DNA of 64,000 nt from Zeugodacus cucurbitae (GCF_028554725.1 NC_071669.1:47199501-47263500); one strand, 5' to 3'; positions 25,428 to 37,710 are shown, counted from the first letter of the stretch. Notes: a model not told the origin generated them from the letters alone. Program-made: numbers and translations.

Positions 25428-28400
25428 TTTCCTTACAAACATAATTTTAGTTAAAATTCGCAAGTAAAATTTAATAAACAGTGGATTATCAACTATAAAT
25501 AAGAAGCTTTATAAAATGTTTGAAAGCTTAAAATAAAAACAAGATTATAAAAGTTAGGAAAAAGTAGACATTTTCAACAAACGAAAACCAGCGATTATCA
25601 AAGTTTCTAATAAAGATTCAAAAACTGTAAAAATAATTGTTTTTTTTTTATTTTTCTCAAAGAATAAGAAATTTTACACATAATTAATTTTCTGAAAATA
25701 TTAAAATACAATTTGTTTTTTATTATTATACAAATGTGTATAAGAATCTTAACTGAAATAAATTGATTTAAATAATAATAATATTTTTTTTAAATAAGCA
25801 CCTTTAAAATATTCAAAACCAACTTGAACTTGTTTGAGTTTTCGTGAGTTTTGAAAAATATTATTTTTTAAATTTCGAAAATTACAATTTCCAACATTTT
25901 CGTTTCCCTAGTGGTTTAATAAAAAATGTTTAATGATTTATATAAAATATCATAGCAGTAATTTAACTATCGAAAACGGTCTGCTGAATGAGTTTAATTT
26001 CTCATTTTTAATTCATAATCTATGAATATTGCTTAAAGTTTTAAAACACCTTTTTTATTTTAAAAAATTTAAATTTTCTAAATTGTACATTCTAATTATC
26101 TAATTCGGGTTTTTTCTCCAAAACTATAATTTTATTATTTAGAATCATACAATTTTTCAATGTGGGTCAAAGCGCTTTAAAACGGAGCACATTTATAATT
26201 TTACAACAATTACCGTTAGTTGATTTTTCTGCATAACGAACTCTAGTTTACAGTAGAAATATAACAAAATTAATTTAATACAAATTGAAATCTCATCGAA
26301 GGTTTGAATTTTTTTTTAAGATTTAAGGACAAATTTGTTTCCTTCAAATCTGATATCCGGCCTTGTATAACAAAATAACTATATAGGAGTACACTTAAAC
26401 CGCCTGCAAACATGTGCACCGATTCTCCATTGTATTTTGTTTTTTGCATTTTTTCAATTTCACTAAATTTTATGTCCTTATGCAAACACATACACAAACA
26501 TAAACATATACTCAAATATAAACATGAATGTCAGCAGCGAAATACAATTGTACTCAGACATGTACTACAAATTCTCAGTGTCTGCCTGCTACAGCGACGT
26601 ATAGGCCTACAATACAGTCATCATACATGTACATATATATTTACATATGTACTCGTATTGTTTCTGACAGACAAGTTACTCGGCGAAAGCCATTTGGCCT
26701 CAAAGCCAACAAAAGCAACCAACCAACCAAACTTTCTGAGTAGTTGAGTTGCATGGCAGTTACTTAGCATGGCTTTCTCGTTGGTAATCCTTTATGCGCC
26801 ATTTTAGTGGAATTACTTTTAAATTATTCGCATTTCATTGTTGTGCCTCAGTGTGTGTGTGTGTGTGAAGACATTTACGTGCGCCTGCTTGCAATTGTTT
26901 GGTGAGTGAAATAAATTTGTATCAATTTTTCACGCTATGTGCTATCAGCAGTGTGGGTTAAGAGAGTGGGGGGAAGGGGGTGGTATAATTTAGCAGATGA
27001 AAATTACTTTATAGCTCGGTAGAATGCTTTCGAAGCTTAAGTAATAAATTTTGATATTTATTTGCTAAAGTGCGCTGTATAAATTCGATTAATTTTAAGT
27101 AGTTTTCTCTTATGTGTTTCTATTGTATATAATAACTGTTAGAAATTCGATAGTAAATCGATGAAAATGAAGGAACACTGTATGCTATTATTTGTTAGGG
27201 TTTATTAATTTTCGGTAAATTAAAAAAAAAAAACAACTTTGAAATTAAATTTCTTGAACAAAAAAATAAAAAAATATTAATAAAAAAATATTTTAAATAC
27301 CATTAATGACCAAAAAATATATTTTTATGCTTTTAGATAAAACAATTGAAATTAGAAAAATATTTGATTTTTTTATAAAAATAAATTATATTTTTTCCAT
27401 TTCATTGAAATTTACAAATTTTTTTTTTTTTCTTTTTTCGTTTTGTAAGAAATTCAAAAATAGTTTCTATTACCAAAACATTCATCATTCCAATCAATTT
27501 GCACTTTTACTATTATTATTTTCCCATTTTCGTCATATTTATTTTTATTTTCATTAATTTTGTTTCTATTTTAGCCTTCAACACTTACTTCCTTATATCC
27601 CTCTTTGTTTTCCTGCATTTCAATAATTTTATTTTTTTCTGATTTTTTCCAAATATATAATATATTTTTTTTCAACATTTATTTTGCACATTTTCTTTTT
27701 CTATTGTTCTACTTCCGTTACTTTACCACCGCCGTGCTATCTACTTTCCTACGTAATTTCCTTGCAACGAAAGGAAAACAACAGCAAGTGGCACACATAC
27801 ACAGACACATTCTCTATATACATACGTACCTATATATATGTGTTTGTACAATCTATTTAGTCAAGCATTCAACCATCCATCACTTTGGTGCAAGCGAACC
27901 GAACGAACGAACAGTCGTCCTACAATTCTACTTCTCGAAATGTACAACAATTTATAACTGTGAATGCACATATATGCAACTAACACATAGCTAAAAGCCT
28001 AGCGTAACGGTTACGGCCCACCACAAGACATACCCTTCAATCGTCACCCACCTCCCACCAACAGTCGACAACTTTAAATGGCATATTTGCACTTTAAGTT
28101 AAAGAAATTGAGTCAACACTGCTTTGATTGTGTGTGTATGTATGTATGTATAGCTGTGCTTGTGTTCACCAAATGTGTTTGTGTTCACCAAATCCTTTGC
28201 TTTCGTTAATTCGCTATTATTTCTTTGCCCATTTTTGTCTGAAAACAACATTCTTTTTCGCCCTAAATTATATTATGGATTTTTATATTAAACGCACAAC
28301 AAAAACAGCCAAACAAATACGAATAAAAACAACAACAACAATTGCCTGTGTGCCTGACACCAAAACAATAGCGAATACATTATATCGAGTCGCAGCTGCA

Positions 28401-29640
28401 GCACGCAAAGCCAGCGTCTGATAACATAGTCGAGGACATTAACGAAGTCACTCGCTTACAAACACACACACAACCACACAGGCAGAAAGGAAGAGACTCA
28501 CGAAGTGCTGGTGTTCATGCCTTGAAGCGGTGGCACGCGGGCTGACTTAGTTAAACATCTTCCGGAAACAACGCCTCGAGCGCGCAAAGCAAAAATAGCG
28601 AGCGCAGCAAAGTAAGAAAGACGCTGTCAAATGCAAGCTCGCACTTATTTACATATACACACAAGTATGGAAGTGTGTGTGTGCTTGAAAAAAAAAAAAA
28701 TAAATCACAAGTAGCGCTCATATCGGTAGCAGTTCGCCACCGTAGTCGCTTGTGGTTGCTCCTTCAACATTTTCATTTGTCTCCTTCTTCTGTGCACATT
28801 CGTGACTAGTTGTGCAGTTTTTTTTCGCCGCTCGCACGAGGCAGAAGAAAGAATTTGCAAAAAATGGCACAGAAAATTGGTGGGAGTCGCGAATATTTAA
28901 CCTAAATTTTGTTGCTTTCTTTCTAGCGAGCGTTTTATTTATGTGCTGAACTGTGAGGAATTGGCAGTGGCTTATATACTTAGGCACATGTGTAGTATGA
29001 AACATATGGAATGTATGTATGATATTGATACTTTCCGTATCGGAGAACAAACTTCGAAAAAATACCAACAACAAAGTTTCCAAAGGTTGCAAATAAAACA
29101 TAGCTCATTTGAAGCTTCATTAAGATTGAAGATTTTGGATTACTCTATGCAAATTAGGACTTTCGGCAAGCTTAGCAGGCAATTCTAATACTATGGTTAG
29201 AGTACATAGCTCAGATTCCCTTAAGATTAGCTAAGAAATAATCTATTAAAATTATCTAATTTCATTTGTATTTAAATTGTTAATGTAAACCTTAATTGCA
29301 TGCATAATTACCAAAAAAAATTTGTTCAAACCTGACAATTCTGAAAAAAGTAATAAGAACTATTTTTAGCTTTCTCCTTTTGCCTATTTTACCTGCACAG
29401 AAAATCAGAACTTCCGATTAACTGTATCAAACACTAATTTTGTATAGTAAATTGAGCGTGTGTGAACACAAAACTTTGTCACTAAATTTCAAATGACTAT
29501 TTCAATATTATATCGAATCTATATATTTAAATGTCAATTATGATCTAAGTATTTTGTTCCTTTAATTCCTATTACTAATATTAAATGACTTAAATAGTGA
29601 TTGGGAATTTCATAAATATGAGAAATAAATTCAAATATAG
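25428..29640. other. AT-rich non-coding stretch
   Basis: No gene is seen. Positions 25,430-26,300 and 27,040-27,680 are extremely A+T-rich. A 19-base phrase (GTGTTTGTGTTCACCAAAT) is essentially duplicated in tandem at 28,155-28,193. A GC-richer segment at 28,380-28,640 (CCTCGAGCGCGCAAAGC, GTGGCACGCGGGCTGAC) is flanked by AC/GT dinucleotide stretches. It could be a conserved element, with no direct proof. Confidence 0.45.
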
Positions 29641-29695
29641 CACGGAAAGCTTTTTGATACGCTCTTGTAACGTCAGCTATGTCTACGTTACGCCT

Positions 29696-30012
29696 TAAAC
29701 ACGAGTTTAGTATTAAACACCACGCATAAACTCGTACATAAACATGGAGTTTATTGATAAATTTAGTTTTTAACATTAAACACCACTCACAAACTCGAAA
29801 TGTATTGATCAAATTAGGTTTCAGTGTTAAACACTACCCATAAATAAGAGTTGATGGACAAATGAAGTATTAAGAATTAAACACTTTTCATGAACTCGAA
29901 AATTTATTGATAAAACTAGCTTTTAGTATTAAAAAATCACTCATAGGCATGGTTTTGGTTGAAAAATTTTGCTTTTGGCATTAAACATCACTCATAAACA
30001 TGGAGTTTAACC
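29696..30012. repeat. Decayed minisatellite, about six units of 50-57 bases
   Basis: Each unit carries TTAAACAC(C)AC followed by CATAAACTCG or CATAAACATGGAG, and most include TTGATAAA. Unit starts are near 29,702, 29,762, 29,817, 29,867, 29,920 and 29,972. Units differ by many substitutions and small indels, so the array is old. The AAACTC(G) word links it to the more scattered motifs at 32.6-33.2 kb. Confidence 0.7.
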
Positions 30013-31377
30013 TACCAAAATCGGCTATACTTCGACTTAGGCATACTTTTTAATATTTTTTGAGATACAATTGTGTTTCGAAGTAAAACTTGACCTCGAT
30101 GGGTCTTAAACTCAAGTTTATCATGACACCCGTATGTACTGAACTCGGAAGGAATGAATCATGGAGCATTAAAACGCGTTAGTGAAAAATGATCATCATA
30201 ACTGCAAATCTTTTCTATTACAAAGGAATAGCGATCTTCACATGGAACCGGATGTCGTTACTTAAATCGACGATTCTGGTAATATTATAGACTTATTCCG
30301 ACCCTATGGTGTATTGTCATTAAGTTGTTATGAACATACAGTGAAAAAATCGAGTTTGCTATTAATAAATATATCAAGCGATTTACAATAGAGATATGTA
30401 GCTTAATTAATGAATAAAAATGTACTTTAAAGACACTAAAATGCAGCTATTTTACTACAACTATACAACTTATTTGCATAAATCCAAAAATAACCTAATA
30501 TATATTAACAAACAAACAAAAATAACACATACACAAACGAAAAACACTTCCTTTCAAAAAATAATAATAATCATGCCTGCACCATTTTCATTTCCTGCCA
30601 CGTCATATCTATGCTCATTTGTGCTTTCGTGTCGCTTTCAGTTATTTTTGATTGAAGAGTTGGGCGAACGGCATTGATTTAACAAATTAGCAAAGTATGT
30701 AGCATGAAGTAAGAAAAAACTGGTAAACATATAATGAGTAATTACCACCGGCCGACTCCAACTGCTGGTTCCAAGCACATGTGTAACGCAAGCATTTTTC
30801 GCTCGTCCTCAAACACAACTCTGCTCTCACACTGTGCCTGGAACCATAGATCAATTTTATGTCGAAATAATGTGCTTTGCATGACTTCAATTCGCATTAA
30901 GTGTAAGCTGGAAGTCAAAGCCAACAACTGCCAAAGCACAAGTGATTTCAAGAATAACGTCACAGGGAGCGCTTTGCCTCCAATATGCTACCTTATGTAC
31001 TCGTATGGGCATAAATGAGACACATATAAAGGTTTGCTTGTGTATTCTTGATTAAATATGTTTTGCTTGCGAAATATTCGGGCAAACAGACTCGTGAATT
31101 CCACGAGCTGTTTGCAAATAACTAACATAAATATTTACTTGCCACATGAGAACGTGCGAGAGTACTGCCATCAGCAGTTACTATAAGACTTTGGATATAA
31201 TAAATAAATATGTATGTATGTGTATATATTATGTAAATATATGTGCCAAAAGGAATATGTAACCCAGGCAGAATTAACAAAAAACCCTCGAGAATTCTTG
31301 AAAAATAAAACTTCAAGAATTTAAATATCCCAAAAAATTCTTCTATCTTTCATATAATATAAGTATTGAATATAATT
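30013..31377. other. Non-coding stretch
   Basis: No convincing gene. TCTTAAACTCAAGTTTATC at 30,102-30,120 repeats the palindrome-like word of the neighbouring arrays. A segment of more balanced composition at 30,730-31,020 has open frames in several phases without recognisable protein features. Confidence 0.4.
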
Positions 31378-31705
31378 TCTTCTAGATTACATATAATTAA
31401 TTCTCGATAACATATAAATATATGTAGATTACATGTAATTACTATCGATTACTTCTGGATTACATATAACTTTTTCTAAATTACATTTAATTACTTTTAA
31501 ATTTTAAACAATAACTTCGGGATTACATATAATTACTTCTAGATTACACATTATAACTTCTAGATTACATATAATTACTTCTGAATTTCATATAATTACT
31601 TCTAGATTACATATAACTACTTATGGATTACATATAATTACTTCTAGATTACATATAATTACCTATGAATTACATATAATTATTTCTCGATTATAAAATT
31701 ACTTT
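31378..31705. repeat. Minisatellite with 20-21 base unit, about 15 units
   Basis: The consensus is near ACTTCTAGATTACATATAAT. Units closest to consensus lie at 31,550-31,670 (CTTCTAGATTACATATAATT recurs there), while those at the left end are degenerate. Neighbouring units vary mainly at GATTACAT and at the TCTAGA/TATGGA/TCTGAA step. The array has no spacer/repeat alternation. Confidence 0.92.
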
Positions 31706-32639
31706 TGAAAACGTTTAATCCGCAAAAAAGAATTTATAGGTTTATTTTCATCTCATCAAAAGTTACTGTCATAATTGCAATTTAACTTTTCCATAGTATG
31801 CTTCTCCACCTACACTCTGTCACTTCCGTTAACATCAAACAGTCCTAAAGTGCCGGCAATTCAATGCTCATATTTTATTTAGCACTTTTTCTGTGCGCTT
31901 TTTTTCGGCATTCGCTTGCCGCCGCGTTTCCCCATCGGGTATGCATTGGCATCCGTTTTGGGTCGTGTAAACTTTGACTTTTATCGACATACTGATTTGT
32001 TAACAAACATATGCATATTTACCGTTAACTAGATAGCTACGCTGTCTGCTTGGCCTGCCTGTCTGCCCGGTGATATTTTATTTACGGATGTTAAGCGCAT
32101 AAATAAACATCGGGGCACACACACACACAGAGGCACACAGAGAGAACTTGCGCTTGCAACTGTGAAATGAAAAACTTCGAACGACCACGAGCCGCCGCAC
32201 ACGGGAGCCATTTTACAGGCTCTCACACCCACACTCACACCGGCAAACGGAAATAACTTGCATGTTCTCGGAGGTGTGTGTAAAATATAGCACAATTGCT
32301 GCTGATATATGAGCCAAGGTTCGGGTCTTTATTGACACTTGAATTATATTATTTATTTAAATATTTATAAAACTGTTGATAAACAGTTAGCGGAAGTAAC
32401 GACACTCTCAGAGCCTAAATATTTATTCGAAAATATTTTGGAATTTCACAGTTAAGCCGTTAGTCACATAAATAAATAAATAGTTTTGGTTTCGGCATGC
32501 CACAAAGCGGCTATTATCGTTGGGTTAACAGAAGTTAACGAGTTTGCGTTTTATTTGTTTGCTCTAATTTTTTTTGGAAGGGAAAATAAATTTATAATAT
32601 TTTCTTTTTGAATTGTAAGCATAGTTATTATTATTGATA
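31706..32639. other. Non-coding stretch with a GC-richer island
   Basis: Positions 31,800-32,280 are GC-richer (TTCGCTTGCCGCCGCGTTTC, CCACGAGCCGCCGCACACGG) and contain (CA)n patches. No coding pattern is recognised. This is a candidate regulatory block. Confidence 0.4.
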
Positions 32640-33230
32640 TTTTGATATAAATATTCAATGTTGTGTTTAGTACTAAACTCAAGTTAATCACACAAAACTT
32701 TGACTTTAACTCACCTTAAACATTTTTTTTAGTTTATACAATTTCGAAAAATAAAATGTTACAATCATGAATTTTACATCACCTTAGAGAAAAAGTGTTC
32801 GTAAACCCAAAACCTTAAACTCGAGTTAATTGTTCAAAATGGGGTTTAGTACTAAACTCGTTTTTATGACACCAAAAAATATTACATTAACTCGTCTAGA
32901 AATAGTTTGTTGGTTATGGAGATACAATTTCAGAAAACACACCAAATCATCAATTTTAAACTCAGTACTTCTTGAACACCCAAAGAAAAGTACCATAATT
33001 GTTTGTGAACTAAAACTCTCAAATACGAGTTTGTACATACAAAAAATGTCGAATGCAGCTTATGATCTTATAAAGTCCGCTTATTCCTTAATTGTTCGTA
33101 AACTCAATACTTTGAGCTCGTTCTTGTAACTATGAAAAAATGCAGTTCGATCACTTAAACAATCTTTTGAGAATATAACATATTATAATTTAAATGAACA
33201 CTAAAGCTTAAACTTGAGTTTAAACGAATC
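32640..33230. repeat. Degenerate repeat region with GTTTAGTACTAAAC palindromes
   Basis: The perfect 14-base palindrome GTTTAGTACTAAAC occurs at 32,665-32,678 and again at 32,844-32,857, 179 bases apart, each followed by TC. Related words (TTAAACTCGAGTTAA, TTTTAAACTCAGTAC, GTAAACTCAATACTTTGAGC, TAAACTTGAGTTTAAAC) are scattered to 33,226. The spacing and the shared AAACTCGAGTT phrase suggest a long-decayed tandem array with a unit of roughly 170-180 bases. Confidence 0.5.
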
Positions 33231-33373
33231 GCAAATGCAGGACTAATACTTTCGCTCGTAGTTTTTTGCACTTTGAACCGTATTATTTTTCAATTCATAA
33301 CAAATTTGCTTTCAAGGGAAAATAGGGATTTAAAAATGTATTTTTTGTAAAAATTCTAACCGCGAATTTAATA

Positions 33374-33530
33374 ATGAAATTGGAACAAATATATATGTAT
33401 TTAACTAAACCAAACAAGCTCAAGCGTGCTCAATTAGCTGTGAGTTCGCGCCAAAACAACAGCTTGACCAGTCAGTCAGACATTCTACGATTGTGGGTAC
33501 ATATTGCACAAACGATTAAATATGCAAAAG
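33374..33530 (+). CDS. Candidate orphan exon ending at a GTATGT donor, weak
   Basis: An ATG-initiated frame stays open for 132 codons in very A+T-rich DNA. Its first 52 codons (MKLEQIYMYLTKPNKLKRAQ, then SSRQNNSLTSQSDILRLWVH) have a more balanced amino-acid mix than the remainder. This part ends exactly at AAAAG|GTATGT, a good splice-donor consensus at 33,531. Beyond it the translation turns into low-complexity F/I/L sequence, as expected of intron. I recognise no family and see no matching acceptor or downstream exon. A chance frame remains the likelier explanation. Confidence 0.18.
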
Positions 33531-34305
33531 GTATGTTATTCATTTATAACCCAGTAAACATTTTTATTATTTTCGAATATATTTTTGACAATTTTCAAAA
33601 AAGGTTTTCAGATCAGAGAGTTCTCTTATCATTGAATACCATGTTTCTTTATTTTGAAATATATTTCCTACCTCCAAAGTTAAGTTGTTATAACTTCAGC
33701 TTTGAATATCTTTTGGCCATTAAATTAATTACTTTATTACTACTCATAAAAAAAAATTTAACATTGCCATAATTGGCAAATAACGTACGATTTTAGAATA
33801 AGCTCGAGCCAAAACGAGTTATTGAGTAAGATCAAGACATTTTGTACTTATATGAAATTTCAATCTTAACGAGTTTTTAACGAGAAAAATATAAATTTAA
33901 TTTGAATTGCCAAATAATATGCAAAAATTGCCGCATTTCATTCTAATGACACGCTCAGTGAATTCAATGTCATATTTATAATGAAATATATAATATGTTT
34001 AAAAGCGGTGTTGTTGAGTTTTGTTTTTTATTTTATAATTTTTTATAAATCGCCTAAGGTGCAGAAATGCTTAGAGATGACTAAATTTGACAAATTTTAT
34101 TCAATTGTTCTAATTGTTCAATCTTATCAGATTCACCAACATAATAGCATTTCCACACCAGAGATTAACGCCGTTTTTATGCCAAATAATTTCTTATTGT
34201 ATATTCTATTAAGGATTAAGTTATATTTTCTATTATTTATTTTGATCAAAATTAACTTAGTTTTAAAAAAATATATTATAAAAATAAAATAATATATTAT
34301 TGAAT
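33531..34305. other. AT-rich non-coding stretch
   Basis: No gene. A 103-codon open frame at 33,981-34,292 translates to low-complexity hydrophobic sequence (FYFIIFYK, LLFILIKINLVLKK) typical of A+T-rich DNA. Confidence 0.45.
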
Positions 34306-34692
34306 ATCGAAAAAAGTAAACGTAATTGAAGTGAATAATGAAAATATTCTGAAATCTCGAGGTTTGGGATTTGAGGAACACACGAGGTATTGACTTTGGA
34401 AAGCTTAGAATTTAATTAAAAGGAAATAGTTTTTTAAATAATATTTATTTTTGCCTCGTTTGTCGAATTAAATCCGAAACTAGACGACTCTCAATATTTA
34501 TCTTTCTCTATTACATTGTTCTTCAGGCTGTATTGCTCTTTGTCCCCAAATGTAGGCAACATGATTTTATTATACAACGCCTAAAGGAGAGCAGTGTTAC
34601 TGAGTTATCAGAAAATCGATTCACCTAATTCAATTTGCCATACGTTTATTTTTAAAATACAGAAAAGCATACGATGAAGTTTTAATATTAAT
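34306..34692 (+). repeat. 390-base dispersed repeat, copy 1
   Basis: It is about 80-85% identical by eye to 36,278-36,662, in the same orientation, with small indels. The best conserved parts are TGCCTCGTTTGTCGAATTAA, TCCGAAACTAGACGACTC, AAATGTAGGCAAC, CGCCTAAAGGAGAGCAGTGT and TACTGAG. It has no coding capacity and no obvious terminal inverted repeats, and carries copy D of the AAATGTAGGCAACA word at 34,548-34,561. A non-autonomous mobile element is likely; the class is unknown. Confidence 0.85.
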
Positions 34693-36277
34693 ATATTAAT
34701 TTATTTTTATAATATATATATTTTTCTTTACTAATTTAATACTTTTTTTCATTTTTTTCATTTATATGCAAAATTTGTTGTTAATAATTCTTAAATGAAT
34801 AATATATTTTTTCATAATTCTATTTAATTCTCCACGGCACATAAACTCACGCGTATTCGAAATGCTCAGTGTAAAAAAATGCAAAACAAGAAAAATACAC
34901 ACGGCATACAAAGTGTCGCCAGACAAACCACAAAAATATACATATGAAATAATAAAAAGAATTATAATATTATTAATAAATATATGTTTCGCTTTGTTAT
35001 AAATAGCAATGAGCCTATGCAAGCAGATATGAAAATACATTAAAATATATGTATATAAATATGCAAGTGAATTTATAAATATAAACAACTGAAATGAGTC
35101 ACCACTGTGATATGCAGCAATAAAATATAATATTGCACTAGTAAATGCATAATATTTGTTATTAATGTGGCGAATTAAAAAATAAATGAAATTTTCAAAA
35201 TGCGAAAATTTTGAACATTTTTAAAAATTGGATTTTTTAATATTATTTTTTTTTAATGAATTGTTTTGAAAATATAGATTATATTTGAAAAATTAGATAT
35301 TAACAAAATTTTAAAATAATATAAAAAATATATATCATTTTCCTTAAAAAAGTTTGCAAACATCTGGCAAGGACACAATATAGCAAATGAACACTTTAAA
35401 ACACGCAATATTTTCAATTCCCCCTTTTTACATTAATATAGAGCCACAAAAAAGGTTTCTTCTATGAATAGAGAAAAAAAAATATTTTTTTTATTCAAAG
35501 AAAACCACTTAAATAAAGTTAGCCACTTTCCATTTCAAGCGCAGATATGTATATAACTTCAAGTGAATATATATTTCTATGAATGTATCTATATTCCCCC
35601 ACCAGCAATATTCTTTTCAAAATATCTCAGTTGCAAATTCACACCAACAATTCCACGCCGCCGCAGCGCACTCACTCACTGCACATTTGTATAATCTACG
35701 CGCTTCGCTTTCATTCGCAATGCGCTTCAAGTGGTTCTTTGGCGCGGCATGAATGCGCTTGAATGGCCATTTCGGCAACTAAGCATTTTGGCCACGAAAT
35801 GAAACTCCCTTAGCCACAGCACAAAATAACGGTACATTCGTATATGTGAGCATGAACTTTCACTCACACCCCCGCAACAATACTGCAAGTGTGGCAACAT
35901 CAACGCGCCACTGCAGCCACTTAGTTGTCTCGCACAAAGCGCGTGACCAATTGAAATGTGCCATTAAAAAATAATAGAAGTCATAAAAATGATAATTATG
36001 GCAGCACACAAAAGCCAACGCTTGAAGTGGTAAGGCAGAAGTGCTTTGAAGACTTGGGTAAATAATGAATTTCTGTTGTTGTTGGTAGTTGCTGTGGCTA
36101 TTTCTTTTTTGGTTAAGGTGGAATTGGTGCGAATGGATTTTGTTGTAGTTATTGAGTCATGCTCTTATGGTACATTGCTTATACGCCATGATGCGCCTAT
36201 TTTGAAGTTTTTTTTTTATTTTGGAGAGATGAAGTACGGATGCGTTTAAAAATATTTAATTTTATGATTTGCATATT
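34693..36277. other. Non-coding stretch between the paired repeats
   Basis: The left part (to about 35,560) is extremely A+T-rich. Positions 35,640-35,960 form a GC-richer island (CCACGCCGCCGCAGCGCACT, TTTGGCGCGGCATGAATGCG) that stands out clearly and could be a conserved regulatory element. No coding sequence is recognised. Confidence 0.45.
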
Positions 36278-36662
36278 AAAAAAAGTAAACGTTCTTGAAG
36301 CGAATAATGAGAATATTCTGTAACATCGAGGTTTGTGATTTAAGGAATACTCGAAGTATTGTTCTGGAAAGTTTAGAATTTTATTAAAAAGGAAATATTT
36401 TTCCAAATAATATTGATATTTGCCTCGTTTGTCGAATTAAATCCGAAACTAGACGACTCACAATATTTATCTATTGCTTGTTCTTCAGACTGTATTGAAC
36501 TTTGCTCCCAAATGTAGGCAACGTGATTTTATTAAACAACGCCTAAAGGAGAGCAGTGTTACTGAGGTATCAGAAAATCGATTAAGCTAATTCAATCCTT
36601 CATACGTTCATTTTTTTAAAGTATTAATACAGAAAAGCATAAGATGAAGCTTTAATATTAAT
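36278..36662 (+). repeat. 390-base dispersed repeat, copy 2
   Basis: This is the partner of 34,306-34,692. It carries copy E of the 14-base word at 36,510-36,523 with the last base changed (AAATGTAGGCAACG). Similarity stops at TTTAATATTAAT on the right; the sequence then becomes CTGGTGGGACC here but stays AT-rich in copy 1. This sharp edge suggests the true element boundary. Confidence 0.85.
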
Positions 36663-37574
36663 CTGGTGGGACCTATTTTTTCAGAACAGTTTTGTGACAA
36701 TTCCAATACAACTTTCTTTTAGTAAAAATATATGTTTCCTCTAGAAAATATTTCCATAACTAATTATATGCTCATTCATGAAAGATTAATATAAATCTTT
36801 AAAGATTCATATACAAAAATATATAAGTGAAAATCCCCCTACTAATAACCATAATGATTTAGTTGCTTGTCAAACACATAAAATATTATTTATGAGCTTT
36901 CAGCGCATATTTCAGTAAACAGATAAACTGAAAAACAAACTTAAACTTGTAAAAATTAACTACATATATATATTCATTGTTTCATAAATCTGTTGAAAAT
37001 CTTTGCACTAAAAACTGTCACAACGCTTATGAAATACTTCTGTAGTAAATGCATGTAAATGAAATATTTCTGAAACATATTTAAAATTTATTCCACTTTG
37101 CTGGCAAAAATTCACATAGAAAACATTGAAATCACATTTAGCAAGTGAAACACCAACTAATTAATTTTATGAGCTGACACTGTCTCTTACTGTTATAACG
37201 ACGAAATTTGAAATTTATGATTTTGTAGACGAATCGTTCAGCAATTATCCAGCAAGCGAGACAAGAGTAATGACGGTATTTAAATTTCAAATTAATTGCG
37301 CGAAAAAAATATGCGAATTATGTGAAAATTTATGTGTGGAATTTGCTGTTTGATGTGCAGCATTTCTGTGTAAATATAGATAAATGCGCTAATGTCAGGC
37401 ATATAGGAGGCGGTACATGCTTTTTAAGCGGCATTAAAAAGAATTACGAATGTAAATTAATTTTTCGGTTTGGTAGATAGCATTTTGCATTTTAGAAGAG
37501 AGAAAAATTTATTGAAAGCCTCTCTTTTCGTTAGTAGTAAAAATTTAATTTAATTGAAAAAATTATTAACACAA
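36663..37574. other. AT-rich non-coding stretch
   Basis: Nothing recognisable as a gene or repeat. Confidence 0.5.
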
Positions 37575-37710
37575 TTGAACTTTCCTAACTCGAATCACCA
37601 TAATCCACAAAAAACATCGAATTAGAGAGACTTTGAGTTATGAAAGGTAATTTGTAAGAACTTTGACTTCTATTGCCAATCCAAGAGAAGCTCGAATTAG
37701 GAAAGTTCAA
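37575..37710. repeat. 136-base inverted-repeat unit
   Basis: The left arm TTGAACTTTCCTAACTCGAA (37,575-37,594) pairs with the right arm CTCGAATTAGGAAAGTTCAA (37,691-37,710) at 18 of 20 positions. A degenerate third version, TCGAATTAGAGAGACTTTGA, lies between them. It ends 12 bases before the TTAA that starts the next element. It may be a miniature transposon or a hairpin-forming remnant. Confidence 0.65.

Noticed and set aside
31378..31705. CRISPR-like array of short repeats
   Set aside because: Units are directly tandem with no unique spacers, in a eukaryotic context, and vary gradually. It is a minisatellite.
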